From QWHO01 sp039809865 (GTDB lineage: Bacteria > Vulcanimicrobiota > Xenobia > Xenobiales > QWHO01), in assembly GCA_039809865.1 (NCBI GenBank), contig JBDHVW010000037.1, forward strand, positions 1-64,000: 64,000 nt of DNA. The letters are read 5' to 3'. Position 1 is the first letter of the stretch, and every line of letters starts with the position of its first letter. Below the pieces are notes generated by a model. That model saw nothing but the letters and a program-made list of their open reading frames with translations, made no database searches and had not been told where the DNA came from. The translations under genes were made by a program, and so were the position numbers. This document shows positions 25,974 through 35,226 of the stretch, one piece after another.

Positions 25974-28900
25974 ATGAAACGGCGTCTACTGATCCTCCTC
26001 ACGATATTCCTGACCGCTTGCGGCCCCGCCCCTCAGTCCGGGCCTTCGATGAAGCTCCCGGAAGGAAAACCCAGACCAGTCGAGGTCACCTTCGCCTCCC
26101 CCCTGCGCGAGATTGACAGTCTGGATGACGCGGCCACCATCATGGTCGGCTTCAATCAGCCGATGACGATGCTCCAGCCGATTCCGGTGGACAAGTCGAC
26201 CGGGCCGCTCTATCTCGAGCCCTCCGTGCCCGGCAAGTTCCGCTGGAAAGGCACCGCCACGCTGGTTTTCATCCCTGACAAGCCGCTGCCTTACGCCACC
26301 AAATTCAAGGGCACCGTGCCGGCCCAGACGCCCTCGCTGAACGGGCAGGTCCTGGCCAAGGACTACACGTTCGAGTTCGAGACCCCGCGCCCGCGCATGG
26401 TCAAGTCGGAACCGGCCGACGATTCCAAGTGGCAGCCGCTCGACCCCGTTTGCTTGCTGCTCTTCAACCAGCCGATGGATCCGGCCAGGCTCGCCGGGCA
26501 GTTCGAGTTCAAGACCTTCCCCGAAGAGGGCAAGAGCAACGCCACCATCGACGGCACCGTGCGCGCTCCCGACGCCAAGGAGCTGGAGCGCTTCTTTGGA
26601 CCCGAGCCCACCGACGAAACCCGCGAGCAGTTCTCCCGCCTGGTGGCGGTCCTGCCCCAGAAGCCGCTCGAGACCGGCCGCAGCTACGGGCTCAACCTGA
26701 AGAAGGGTATGGTGGGCACGGGCGGACCGCTCGGCTCGAACGACGAGCAGACCATCGTCTTCTCGACCATCAACAAGTTCGAGTCCACCGCCCTGGACGA
26801 GAACGGCAAAAAGGACCTGCGGCCCGACGAGTCGCTCACGTTCCAGTTCAGCAACCCCGTCACCTACGCCGAGCTGGCCAAGAACATCACCTTCGAGCCC
26901 GCCGTCAAGATGTCCGAGGGTTATCTGGAGGACTCAGACTATTCCTCCGACAGCCTGTACCTGTATCTACAGATGCAGCCGCGCACCGCCTACAAGGTGC
27001 ACCTGGGCGCCGACCTGAAGGACCAGTTTGGCAACAAGCTCGGTAAGGCGGTCGATTACAGCTTCAAGACGGGCGACTACGCTCCGGGAATTCGCATGCC
27101 CGAGGGCACCGCGGTCCTCGAGACGGCCACTCCCGAGCCGCGCATCCCCATCGGGATGCTGAACGTCCAGAAGGCCACGCTCAACGTCTGGCCGCTGAAC
27201 GCCGATCAGGTCGTGAAGGCCGCTCAGGATATCGGCGAGTTCAAGCCGCCCGCCAACAAGATCACCGTCAACCTCGAGCCCAACGACAAGCCCAACGTCA
27301 TGCAAGACCGTTACTACAAGGTCGAGTCGGCGCTGGGCGGCAAGAAGTCCGGCTGGCTCTATCTCGAGCTCGGTCACGACAAGAACGACTATCCGCGCCA
27401 CCTGCTCGTCCAGGTAACCAACCTCGGCCTGACCGCCAAGTTCTCACCCGAGAATACCGTGGGCTGGGTGACCGCGCTGGATACCGGCAAGCCGGTGGCG
27501 GGCGCCACCGTGGAGCTGCGCGACGAGAGCAACAAGCTGCTGGACACGGCCACCTCGGGGCCGGACGGCACCGTCAGTTTCCGCGGGTGGAGCACCTACG
27601 GTCTCAAGCAAGAGAACCGCTGGAGCCAACCCCAGATGTTCCTGTTCGCCAGATCGGGGCCCGATGTGGCCATGATCGGCAATAACTACAGCTGGAACAT
27701 CGACCCCTGGACCTTCAACCTGGACTACGACTACTCGCCCGAGCTGCCGACCCGGGTCGGCATGGCGTTCACCGAGCGCGGTCTCTACCGTGCCGGCGAC
27801 GAGGTCTACGTCAAGGGCGCCCTGCGCGAGATCAACAACGGCCGCTACCAGATGTCCGAGCTCAAACAGCTCGACTACAAGCTGCTCGACTCGCGCGACC
27901 AGCTCGTCTCCATGGGCGTCGTCGACCTGGGCAATTTCGGCTCGTTCGACCAGACGCTCAAGCTCCCCCGGAGCGCCGCCACGGGCTGGTACAGCCTGTA
28001 CTACTACCAGCCCGGTGACGCTCGCAAGAGTCTCAAGAACGAGAACCTCGCGCCGCTCTTCAGCGAGTCGTTCCGGGTGGAGGCCTTCCGCCCGGCGCAG
28101 TTCGAGGTCAAGGTCGACGTCAGCGAGCCCAGCTACGGCTACGGGGACAAGCTCAAGTCCGAGATCCTGGGCCGCTATCTCTTCGGCGGGCTGATGAAGG
28201 GCGATGCGCTCGAGTGGACCGTGCGCGCCGCCCCCACCAGCTGGCAGCCGCCGGGCTGGGACGGCTACGACTTCGAAACCTCGAGCTGGTTGCAAGATGA
28301 CGACGCCAAGCCCGAAGAGGCCAAGATCCTGAGCTCCGGCAAGGGTCAGCTCGACGCCGAGGGCAAGAAGAAGCTTGAAGTCGACCTGGCGCTCAAGTAT
28401 CGCGGCAGTGCCGCGATTACGGTCGAAGGCACCGTGACCTCGGCGTCGCGCCAGCAGATCAGCGGACGCGCCACGGTGATGGCGCATCCGGGCAGCTTCC
28501 TGATCGGACTGCGTCCCAAGAGCATGTTCCTCACGGCCGGCTCCCCGGCCCCGCTGGATGTGGTCACGGTCAAGTCGGACGGAAAGGCGGACGCGGGTCG
28601 CAAGGTCAACCTCGAGCTGTTCCGCCGCCAGTGGAACTCGGTTCGCCGGGCCGGGACCGGAGGCGGCTACGAGTGGGTCGTGACCCACACCGACGAGAAG
28701 GTCGGCGAGCCCGTGGTCGTGACGACGGGCGACGCCGCCGTGCCCGCCAGCGTCAAGCCGGACAAGTCCGGATTCTACGTGGTCAAGGCCACGTCGCAGG
28801 ACGAGAAGGGCCGCAAGATCGAGAGTTGGACGAGCTTCTACGCCGAGGGCACGGAATACGTGGCCTGGGCGCGAGGCGAAAACGACTCGGTCGAGCTGGT

Positions 28901-31619
28901 GCCCGACAAGAAGAGCTACAAGCCGGGCGACACCGCCCACATCCTGGTCAAGTCTCCCTACGAGAGCTGCCAGGCGCTGGTGACGGTGGAGCGCGAGCTG
29001 GTGATGCGCCGCTTCGTGGTGGAGCTCAAGGGCAGCACCCCGACGGTCGAGGTCCCCATCAAGTCCGAGGACCTGCCCAACGCGTTCATCTCGGTGGTCC
29101 TGGTCTCGGGCCGTATCCCGGACAAAGGCCAGGACGATTCCGGCGAGGACCTGGGCAAGCCTTCGTTCCGCCTGGGCTATGTCAACTTGCCGGTGGACAC
29201 GGGCGAGCGGCATCTGACCGTGACCGTGAAGACGGACAAAGAGGAATACCAGCCGCGCCAGACCGTGACCATCGACCTGGAGCTCAAGGATTCCCAGGGC
29301 CGCCCGGTTCAGGGCGAGGTGGACGTGGCCGTGGTGGACCGCGGCGTGCTCAACCTGATCGACTACCAGACGCCTGACTTCTTCGGACCGTTCTACGGCC
29401 CGCGCTCCCTGCGCGTGCGCACGGCCGAGCTACGGCGCGACGTCATCGGAATGCGCTCTTACGGCACCAAGGGTGATCCCAGCGGTGGTGGCGGCGGCGA
29501 GTCCTCGGGCGAGACGCGTGAGGACTTCAAGGCCACCCCGTTCTGGAATCCGACCGTGCTGACCGACGCGCAGGGCAAGGCCCAGTTGACGTTTACGCTG
29601 CCTGACAGTCTCACCTCGTTCCGCGTCATGGCGACCGCGCTCACCAAGAGCTCGGAGTTCGGGGCGGGCGAGTCCGAGTTCCGCGTCAACAAGCCGTTGC
29701 AGATGCTGCCGTCGGTGCCGCGGTTCGTGCGCGTGCACGATACCTTCAAGGCCGGCGTGCTCGTCTCGAACAACACCAAGCAGTCGGGCTCGGTGGAAGT
29801 GCGCGTCCAGGCCGAGGGCGTCGACCTGACCGGTCAGCCCAGCACCACCGTCAACGTGGCGGCGGGCGATCAGAAGGAAGTTCTGTTCGACTTCGCGGCC
29901 AAGAAGCCGGGCCAGGGCTCGCTTGTCTTCCAGGCCTCCATGGGTGCCGACAAAGACGGGTTGCGCCTGCCGCTGCCCGTGCAGGTGCCGCTGGCGACCG
30001 AGACGGTGGCCACCACGGGCGATTTCACCGAGGGCGTGCACAAGGAGGTCCTGGACCTGCAGAGCAAGCCCGCGCCGGGCGTGGGCGGCCTGACCGTCAC
30101 GCTATCCTCCTCGCTCCTTTCGGGGCTCGAGGGCGCCCTGAGCTACCTCGAGACCTATCCCTACGGTTGCCTGGAGCAGCGTCTGAGCAAGATGGCGCCC
30201 CAGATCGAGCTGTCTGACCTGCTGAAGGCCTACGGGGTGGGCGACCCCAAGAACGCTCGCCAGCTGGTCCAGCAGGGTCTCGACGACCTGGCCGCCTTCC
30301 AGGCGCCCAGCGGCGGCATGCGGCTCTGGCCGAGCAGCCAGTGGGTCAATGACTACCTCTCGGTTTACGCGCTCGACCTGTTCGCGGCCGCCAAAGAGCA
30401 GGGCTATCACGTGGACGAGAAGCTGAGCAACGACCTGCGCGCCTACGTCAAGAAGATCCCCAACGCCGAGAAGTTCGACTATCCCTACAACGACCAGGAG
30501 AAGATGATCGTCAAGACCTACGCCGTCTCGGTGCTCGCCAGCCTGGGCGTCAAGGATCGTGGCGCTTTCGACAACCTCTACGCCAACCGCAAGAATGCTC
30601 CGATGGAAGCCCGCGTGTGGCTCTATCGCGCTGCTCGCCAGCTGGCCGTCGGCCGCGACAAGGTGCAGGGGCTGCGCGACGAGCTGACCTCGCGCGTGCG
30701 CATGGAGGCCGACTCGGCTTACTTCTCGGACAAAAACGTCGACGACCTCGGCTGGGTCTATGGGGACAACATCGCGACCACGGCCGACATTCTCGGCGCT
30801 CTGGTCGAGGACGAGAATCCGCCCGACTTCCTGCCCAAGGTCGTGAAATACCTGATGCGCGCTCAGAAGGGCGGGCACTGGGCCACGACCCAGAACGACC
30901 TGTGCGTGCTGTTCGCGCTCAACGCTTACCACCAGAAGTACGAGAAAGACGATCCCAATTTCCGGGCCGTCATCAAGATCCAGGCCAAGGAGATGGCTTC
31001 GGAGACGTTCAAAGGCAAGTCGCTGCAGGTGTCGACCCGATCGATCCCGATGGAGCAATTGCCCGAGGGCAAAGTCCCCGTGGACATCGTGAAGACCGGG
31101 AAGGGTCGCCTCTACTACGCCATGCGACTGGCCTACGCGCCCGTCGAGGACGTGCCGGCCCGCGACGAGGGCTTCATGATCCTGCGCCAGGTCGTGCCGG
31201 TGGAGGGCGCGCCCTCCGCGGATCCGACCCTGAAAGCCGGACAGATCTACAAGGTGACCCTGTCGGTCATCACGCCTGCCGACCGTCAGTATGTGGTGCT
31301 CGACGAGCCGCTCCCCGGCGGCGTCGAGGTGGTGCAGACCACTTTCGAGACCGAGAGCGACACGATGCGCCGCGTGCTCGAGCTGAGCCACAAGGACGAC
31401 AAGTCCCACTGGTGGGGCGGCACTTTCAACCACTTCGAGGTGCACGACGACCGCGTGCTGCTCTTCGCCGAGCAGCTCGACGCCGGCGAGCACACCTTCG
31501 AATACCTGATCCGCGCCGGCTACCCGGGCAAGTTCGAGCAGCCTTCCACGAAGTGCGAGGAGATGTACTCGCCCGAGGTGTTCGGCACGACCAACAAGCA
31601 GACGGTGGAGATTCGCTGA
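25974..31619 (+). CDS. Bacterial alpha-2-macroglobulin lipoprotein
   Basis: 1,881 residues. The signal peptide ends in FLTAC with Cys16 as the lipidation site, so the protein is membrane-tethered. Repeated beta-sandwich (MG) domains fill the first about 1,150 residues. The bait-like region includes a GGGGESSGET stretch. The thioester motif CLEQ is intact at Cys1399 (YPYGCLEQRLS), followed by the alpha-helical thioester domain (PSGGMRLWP). The family traps invading proteases in the periplasm. pbpC follows directly, the same pairing as in E. coli yfhM-pbpC, where peptidoglycan repair and protease trapping are thought to act together at breached envelope. Length is at the upper end of the usual range. 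Confidence 0.96.
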   Translation: MKRRLLILLTIFLTACGPAPQSGPSMKLPEGKPRPVEVTFASPLREIDSLDDAATIMVGFNQPMTMLQPIPVDKSTGPLYLEPSVPGKFRWKGTATLVFIPDKPLPYATKFKGTVPAQTPSLNGQVLAKDYTFEFETPRPRMVKSEPADDSKWQPLDPVCLLLFNQPMDPARLAGQFEFKTFPEEGKSNATIDGTVRAPDAKELERFFGPEPTDETREQFSRLVAVLPQKPLETGRSYGLNLKKGMVGTGGPLGSNDEQTIVFSTINKFESTALDENGKKDLRPDESLTFQFSNPVTYAELAKNITFEPAVKMSEGYLEDSDYSSDSLYLYLQMQPRTAYKVHLGADLKDQFGNKLGKAVDYSFKTGDYAPGIRMPEGTAVLETATPEPRIPIGMLNVQKATLNVWPLNADQVVKAAQDIGEFKPPANKITVNLEPNDKPNVMQDRYYKVESALGGKKSGWLYLELGHDKNDYPRHLLVQVTNLGLTAKFSPENTVGWVTALDTGKPVAGATVELRDESNKLLDTATSGPDGTVSFRGWSTYGLKQENRWSQPQMFLFARSGPDVAMIGNNYSWNIDPWTFNLDYDYSPELPTRVGMAFTERGLYRAGDEVYVKGALREINNGRYQMSELKQLDYKLLDSRDQLVSMGVVDLGNFGSFDQTLKLPRSAATGWYSLYYYQPGDARKSLKNENLAPLFSESFRVEAFRPAQFEVKVDVSEPSYGYGDKLKSEILGRYLFGGLMKGDALEWTVRAAPTSWQPPGWDGYDFETSSWLQDDDAKPEEAKILSSGKGQLDAEGKKKLEVDLALKYRGSAAITVEGTVTSASRQQISGRATVMAHPGSFLIGLRPKSMFLTAGSPAPLDVVTVKSDGKADAGRKVNLELFRRQWNSVRRAGTGGGYEWVVTHTDEKVGEPVVVTTGDAAVPASVKPDKSGFYVVKATSQDEKGRKIESWTSFYAEGTEYVAWARGENDSVELVPDKKSYKPGDTAHILVKSPYESCQALVTVERELVMRRFVVELKGSTPTVEVPIKSEDLPNAFISVVLVSGRIPDKGQDDSGEDLGKPSFRLGYVNLPVDTGERHLTVTVKTDKEEYQPRQTVTIDLELKDSQGRPVQGEVDVAVVDRGVLNLIDYQTPDFFGPFYGPRSLRVRTAELRRDVIGMRSYGTKGDPSGGGGGESSGETREDFKATPFWNPTVLTDAQGKAQLTFTLPDSLTSFRVMATALTKSSEFGAGESEFRVNKPLQMLPSVPRFVRVHDTFKAGVLVSNNTKQSGSVEVRVQAEGVDLTGQPSTTVNVAAGDQKEVLFDFAAKKPGQGSLVFQASMGADKDGLRLPLPVQVPLATETVATTGDFTEGVHKEVLDLQSKPAPGVGGLTVTLSSSLLSGLEGALSYLETYPYGCLEQRLSKMAPQIELSDLLKAYGVGDPKNARQLVQQGLDDLAAFQAPSGGMRLWPSSQWVNDYLSVYALDLFAAAKEQGYHVDEKLSNDLRAYVKKIPNAEKFDYPYNDQEKMIVKTYAVSVLASLGVKDRGAFDNLYANRKNAPMEARVWLYRAARQLAVGRDKVQGLRDELTSRVRMEADSAYFSDKNVDDLGWVYGDNIATTADILGALVEDENPPDFLPKVVKYLMRAQKGGHWATTQNDLCVLFALNAYHQKYEKDDPNFRAVIKIQAKEMASETFKGKSLQVSTRSIPMEQLPEGKVPVDIVKTGKGRLYYAMRLAYAPVEDVPARDEGFMILRQVVPVEGAPSADPTLKAGQIYKVTLSVITPADRQYVVLDEPLPGGVEVVQTTFETESDTMRRVLELSHKDDKSHWWGGTFNHFEVHDDRVLLFAEQLDAGEHTFEYLIRAGYPGKFEQPSTKCEEMYSPEVFGTTNKQTVEIR

Positions 31620-31627
31620 GGACGGAG

Positions 31628-31647
31628 CCTGTCGGTCGACCGACAGG
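31628..31647. repeat. 20-bp perfect palindrome
   Basis: CCTGTCGGTCGACCGACAGG lies 8 bp after the A2M stop and directly before the long hairpin. It could be a small transcript-stabilising stem or a binding site. It has no T-run, so it is not a standard terminator. Confidence 0.8.
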
Positions 31648-31747
31648 AGGTCGAGGAGATTCTGGGGATTCTTTTGGGGATTCAGGAGATTATCTCTTAA
31701 GACGATCTCCCTAATCTCCAAAGAAATCTCCCCAATCTCCTCGACCT
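31648..31747. repeat. Long imperfect hairpin of GGAGATT/GGGGATT short repeats
   Basis: The left arm starts AGGTCGAGGAGATT and the right arm ends AATCTCCTCGACCT. The arms are about 43 nt with a loop near TATCTCTTAAGAC. Each arm is made of short repeated units resembling GGGGATT and GGAGATT. It sits between the A2M and pbpC genes and could attenuate or stabilise the joint transcript. It resembles the elements at 41108 and 55896. Confidence 0.85.
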
Positions 31748-31759
31748 TTGGACCAGGCT

Positions 31760-33985
31760 ATGAGCAAATTTCGTAAAATGCTGCTCGCTCTCGCCACCCT
31801 GCTCGGGCTGGCGGCGCTGGTGTTCTTCGCGTGGCCGGTCCCCGCCGAGATCCGGTACCCGTCTCCGGCCACCTCCATCCAGTTGGAGGACCGGAACGGG
31901 TTGCCGCTGCGCGAGGTGCTGGGTCCCGAGCACATCTCGAGCCAGTCCGTGCAACTGGCGGAGATCTCGCCTTACCTCATCGACGCCACCCTCGTCTCGG
32001 AGGACCGGCGCTTCTTCTACCACCCCGGAGTCGACCCCCTCGCGATCGCGCGGGCGGCCTACTACGACGTCAAGAGCGGTGAGGTGGTCTCGGGAGGGTC
32101 GACGCTGACCCAGCAGCTGGTGCGCAACCTGGTGCCGCTGGGCCCGCGCGGGCTCAGGTCCAAGCTTACCGAGGCGTTCTACGCCGTCCGCCTGGAGGCG
32201 GGTCATTCCAAGCGGCAGATCCTCGAGCTCTATCTCAACCGCGTGCCTTACGGCAACCAGGCGCTCGGATGCGAGGCCGCCTCGCAGCTCTACTTCGGGC
32301 GCTCGGCGAAGGCGCTCTCGCCGGCTCAGGCGGCCTTCCTGGCCGTCCTGCCCCGGGCCCCCGGGGTCTACAACCCTTACACCAATCTCGAGGTCATTCT
32401 GCCCCTCCAGCGCGACTTGCTGCAGCGGATGCACCTCACCCCCGAGGAGCTCCACCTGGCTCTCGAGGAGCCGATCGAGCCGGCCGAGCCCGCCGGTGTG
32501 TTTCGCGCCAGCCACTTCTGCGACTTCGTCACCCAGCGCGGCCTGCCGCCGCACCAGACCACCGTCCGCACCACCCTGGACCTGCCCCTGCAGAGCGAGG
32601 TCGAGCAGATCCTGACGAGCCAGTTGGAGCGCCTGAAGGCTCAGCAGGTTACCAATGGCGCCGTGCTGGTGCTGAGCGTCGAGACCGGCGAGGTGCTCGC
32701 CATGGTCGGCTCGGCCGACTACGCTCAGGGCCAGGTCAACGCCACCGTGGCGCTGCGCCAGCCCGGCTCCACGCTCAAGCCGTTCACCTACGCCCTGGCG
32801 CTCGAGCGCGGCCAGACCCCGGCCACGCTGGTGCCCGACATCGAGGTGGGCGCCCCGCTCGAGGACAGGTTCCTGCCCGACAACTACGACCGCAAGTTCC
32901 ACGGCCCCGTGCGATTGCGCGAGGCCCTGGCCTGCTCGTACAACGTGAGCGCCGTGCGCGTGCTCAACGACGTGGGCGTCGATTCCCTGCTGCTGCGGCT
33001 GCGCTCGCTCGGCTTCGCCGAGTTGACCTCCAACCCGTCTCACTACGGGCTGGGGCTGACCCTGGGCGACGGCGAGGTCACGCTGTTGGAGCTGGCCCTG
33101 GCCTACCGCTGCCTGGCGCGCGGCGGCGTCTACGCCTCCGAGCGCGTCTTCGCGGGCGAGCCCGTCCCCCCGGACCGCCGCGTCTTCGACCCCGTGACCG
33201 CCTGGCTGATCACCGATATCCTGGCCGACAAGTACGCCCGCGCCAACGCCTTTGGGACCAGCAGCGTGCTGGCTCTGCCTTTTCCCTGCGCGGCCAAGAC
33301 CGGCACCTCCAAAGCTTACCGCGACAACTGGACCGTGGGCTACACTCCCGGCTACGTGGTCGCCGTCTGGGTGGGAAATTTCGACGCCGACCCGATGGTG
33401 GATGTCTCCGGCATCACCGGGGCGGGACCGGTCTTTGCCGACGTGATGCGCTACCTCGAGCGCCGCCATCCGTCGGGTGCCTTCCCGGAGCCGGCCGGGA
33501 TCGTCCACCAGGACGTCTGCCCGGAATCTGGCGTGCTGCGCGGCCCGGATTGCCCCTACACGCTGCGCGAGGTCTTTGCCCCCGGCACCGAGCCTCGCGA
33601 GACCTGCCCGGTGCACCGCCAGAAGGGCTACGAGCAGTATCCCCCCGACTACCAGCCCTGGATGGAGGACCGCGGCATGCCGCGTCCGCCCGCCGCCGGG
33701 CCGCTGACCGGCGACGTCCGGATCGCGTTCCCCGAGGAGGGTGACTTCTTCCGCATCGACCCTCTCTTGCGTCCCGAATACCAGCGCATCAAGCTGCGCG
33801 CGGTGGTGCCCGAGGGCTGCCAATCGTTGACGTTCATCGTGGACAGCCAGAGGCTGCCGGAGGTGACAGGACCCTTCAGCACCTCCTGGACCCTCGCGCC
33901 GGGAACGCATCGCCTGGAGGCGGAGGCGCTGGGCCAGGGTGGAGGGCTGCTGCGCAGCAAGCCGGTCACCATCACGGTGCGCTAA
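31760..33985 (+). CDS. pbpC: Penicillin-binding protein 1C (bifunctional transglycosylase/transpeptidase)
   Basis: 741 residues from ATG 31760; a TTG 12 bases earlier is possible. There is one N-terminal membrane helix (MLLALATLLGLAALVFF), a GT51 glycosyltransferase domain with Glu81 in EDRRFF and the GGSTLTQQLVRN motif, then a transpeptidase domain with Ser337-x-x-Lys340 (PGSTLKPF), SYN in CSYNVSAVRV and KTGTS starting at about Lys513. A C-terminal PbpC-type beta domain with cysteines follows (about 590-741). It polymerises and cross-links peptidoglycan. Its place behind the A2M lipoprotein gene is the classical pairing. Confidence 0.96.
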   Translation: MSKFRKMLLALATLLGLAALVFFAWPVPAEIRYPSPATSIQLEDRNGLPLREVLGPEHISSQSVQLAEISPYLIDATLVSEDRRFFYHPGVDPLAIARAAYYDVKSGEVVSGGSTLTQQLVRNLVPLGPRGLRSKLTEAFYAVRLEAGHSKRQILELYLNRVPYGNQALGCEAASQLYFGRSAKALSPAQAAFLAVLPRAPGVYNPYTNLEVILPLQRDLLQRMHLTPEELHLALEEPIEPAEPAGVFRASHFCDFVTQRGLPPHQTTVRTTLDLPLQSEVEQILTSQLERLKAQQVTNGAVLVLSVETGEVLAMVGSADYAQGQVNATVALRQPGSTLKPFTYALALERGQTPATLVPDIEVGAPLEDRFLPDNYDRKFHGPVRLREALACSYNVSAVRVLNDVGVDSLLLRLRSLGFAELTSNPSHYGLGLTLGDGEVTLLELALAYRCLARGGVYASERVFAGEPVPPDRRVFDPVTAWLITDILADKYARANAFGTSSVLALPFPCAAKTGTSKAYRDNWTVGYTPGYVVAVWVGNFDADPMVDVSGITGAGPVFADVMRYLERRHPSGAFPEPAGIVHQDVCPESGVLRGPDCPYTLREVFAPGTEPRETCPVHRQKGYEQYPPDYQPWMEDRGMPRPPAAGPLTGDVRIAFPEEGDFFRIDPLLRPEYQRIKLRAVVPEGCQSLTFIVDSQRLPEVTGPFSTSWTLAPGTHRLEAEALGQGGGLLRSKPVTITVR

Positions 33986-33991
33986 AACTTC

Positions 33992-34777
33992 TCAGTTGCG
34001 CGGAAAGACGCTGAAGAGCTGCTCCAGCGTATAGCGGCCCCGGGCCAGGGACACCGCGCCGACCTGGACCTCACGGCGCGCATCCTCGAGCGAGACGGCC
34101 TTCAGGTCGATCTGGATCTCCCTCACCACGCCGGGCTCAGGTCCCTTTTTCACCTGGAACGTCAGCAGGTCGCTGGCCACGACCTCGACCTGTTGCACGC
34201 CCGGCTCCGCCATCATGGCACTGACGTTGTGACCGGCCGGTTGGGTCAGGTAAGCCGTAACTTGATCGGCCGCCAGCAAGACCTCCAGGCTGGCCAGAGG
34301 GTCGGGGCCCGGGGTGGGCAGGCCGCTGTCGATCACCTTGCGGATCAGCAGCTTGTGCGGGCAAGCCTCGTCCATCTGGTCGGCGCCGGAAATTCCCGCG
34401 CAGCTCGTGTGCCCGGCCGGCACGACCAGGTAGTAGAGCACGTTGCGCTGGTAAGTTGGCGGGCCCATCACCGAGTGCATCAGTTTGCCGTCGGGACCGC
34501 GGGCGGAGAGGAACCAGAGAGCCGAACCGTCCTTGCCCCCTCCCCCCAGGTGCGCAGGCACCAGGCCGGTCCGGCTCTTGGCGTAGTTCGCCTCCAACAG
34601 GTCTCGCTCGAGATAACGCTGCGCACGCTTGATCTGGAGCGCGGCCGACTCGCTGCCCGAGGTGCGGTGCCAGACCCGCATTCCCTGGTTCAAGAGCGCA
34701 TCCACCGCCACCATCATGCCCACGAAGAGAGTCATGGCGATAAGCATCTCGGGGATGGTCATACCGCGCCGGCTCAA
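33992..34777 (-). CDS. Prepilin-type minor pilin (PilW-like position), module 2
   Basis: 261 residues. A short leader (MSRRG) precedes MTIPEM with glutamate at +5 and the helix LIAMTLFVGMMVAVDALL. The long soluble domain contains two cysteines (HTSCAGIS, DEACPHK) that may pair. It overlaps the previous pilin gene by ATGA and converges on pbpC with a 6-bp gap. It occupies the same position as the 195-aa protein in module 1. Confidence 0.84.
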   Translation of the reverse strand: MSRRGMTIPEMLIAMTLFVGMMVAVDALLNQGMRVWHRTSGSESAALQIKRAQRYLERDLLEANYAKSRTGLVPAHLGGGGKDGSALWFLSARGPDGKLMHSVMGPPTYQRNVLYYLVVPAGHTSCAGISGADQMDEACPHKLLIRKVIDSGLPTPGPDPLASLEVLLAADQVTAYLTQPAGHNVSAMMAEPGVQQVEVVASDLLTFQVKKGPEPGVVREIQIDLKAVSLEDARREVQVGAVSLARGRYTLEQLFSVFPRN

Positions 34778-35226
34778 TCGTCCGCCTCGTTGACCAGCCG
34801 GTAGCCGAATTCTTGCATTTGGCCGGAACCGCTGCGATCGCCGCCCATCCAGGTGACCACCACATCCACGCGCTTCATCCGGTTATTCGGAGTGATCTGC
34901 CCCAGAGGGACCTCACTGGTGTAAAGGGCGTAGTCGAAATCCACCCCGCCGATGGTCTCCCGGCCCTGCTTCCACGGGGAGGGGTAGGGGCAGTTGCGGT
35001 CCCAGAGGTCCGCCTTAGACCCGGCCGGATCGTCGTCGCGGGCGCGCGACAGCCAGCGATCGAGCTGGCGCTCTCCCAGTTGGACAGCAGCCAGAGAGGT
35101 GAGCGACTTCTTGTCCGCCCGCAAGCCGAGGGCGCAGACCGAGACCAGAGTCAGCAAGGTGACCGCCATGACGGCGATGGCCATCAAGACTTCGACCAGC
35201 GTGAAGGCCCTACGGGTTGAAATCAT
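34774..35226 (-). CDS. Prepilin-type minor pilin (PilV-like position), module 2
   Basis: 150 residues. The leader MISTRRA ends in Ala rather than Gly before FTLVEV, with glutamate at +5; PilD-type peptidases sometimes accept Ala at -1. The hydrophobic helix LMAIAVMAVTLLTLVSVCAL follows. Its start overlaps the PilX-like gene by 17 bp and its stop overlaps the next gene by ATGA. The equivalent gene in module 1 is that at 20709-21134. Confidence 0.85.
   Translation of the reverse strand: MISTRRAFTLVEVLMAIAVMAVTLLTLVSVCALGLRADKKSLTSLAAVQLGERQLDRWLSRARDDDPAGSKADLWDRNCPYPSPWKQGRETIGGVDFDYALYTSEVPLGQITPNNRMKRVDVVVTWMGGDRSGSGQMQEFGYRLVNEADD

Noticed and set aside
27444..31721. Long open frames on the minus strand across the A2M gene
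   Set aside because: They are antisense to a gene with a clear lipobox, thioester motif and MG domains; His/Val/Leu/Arg-rich composition marks them as shadows.
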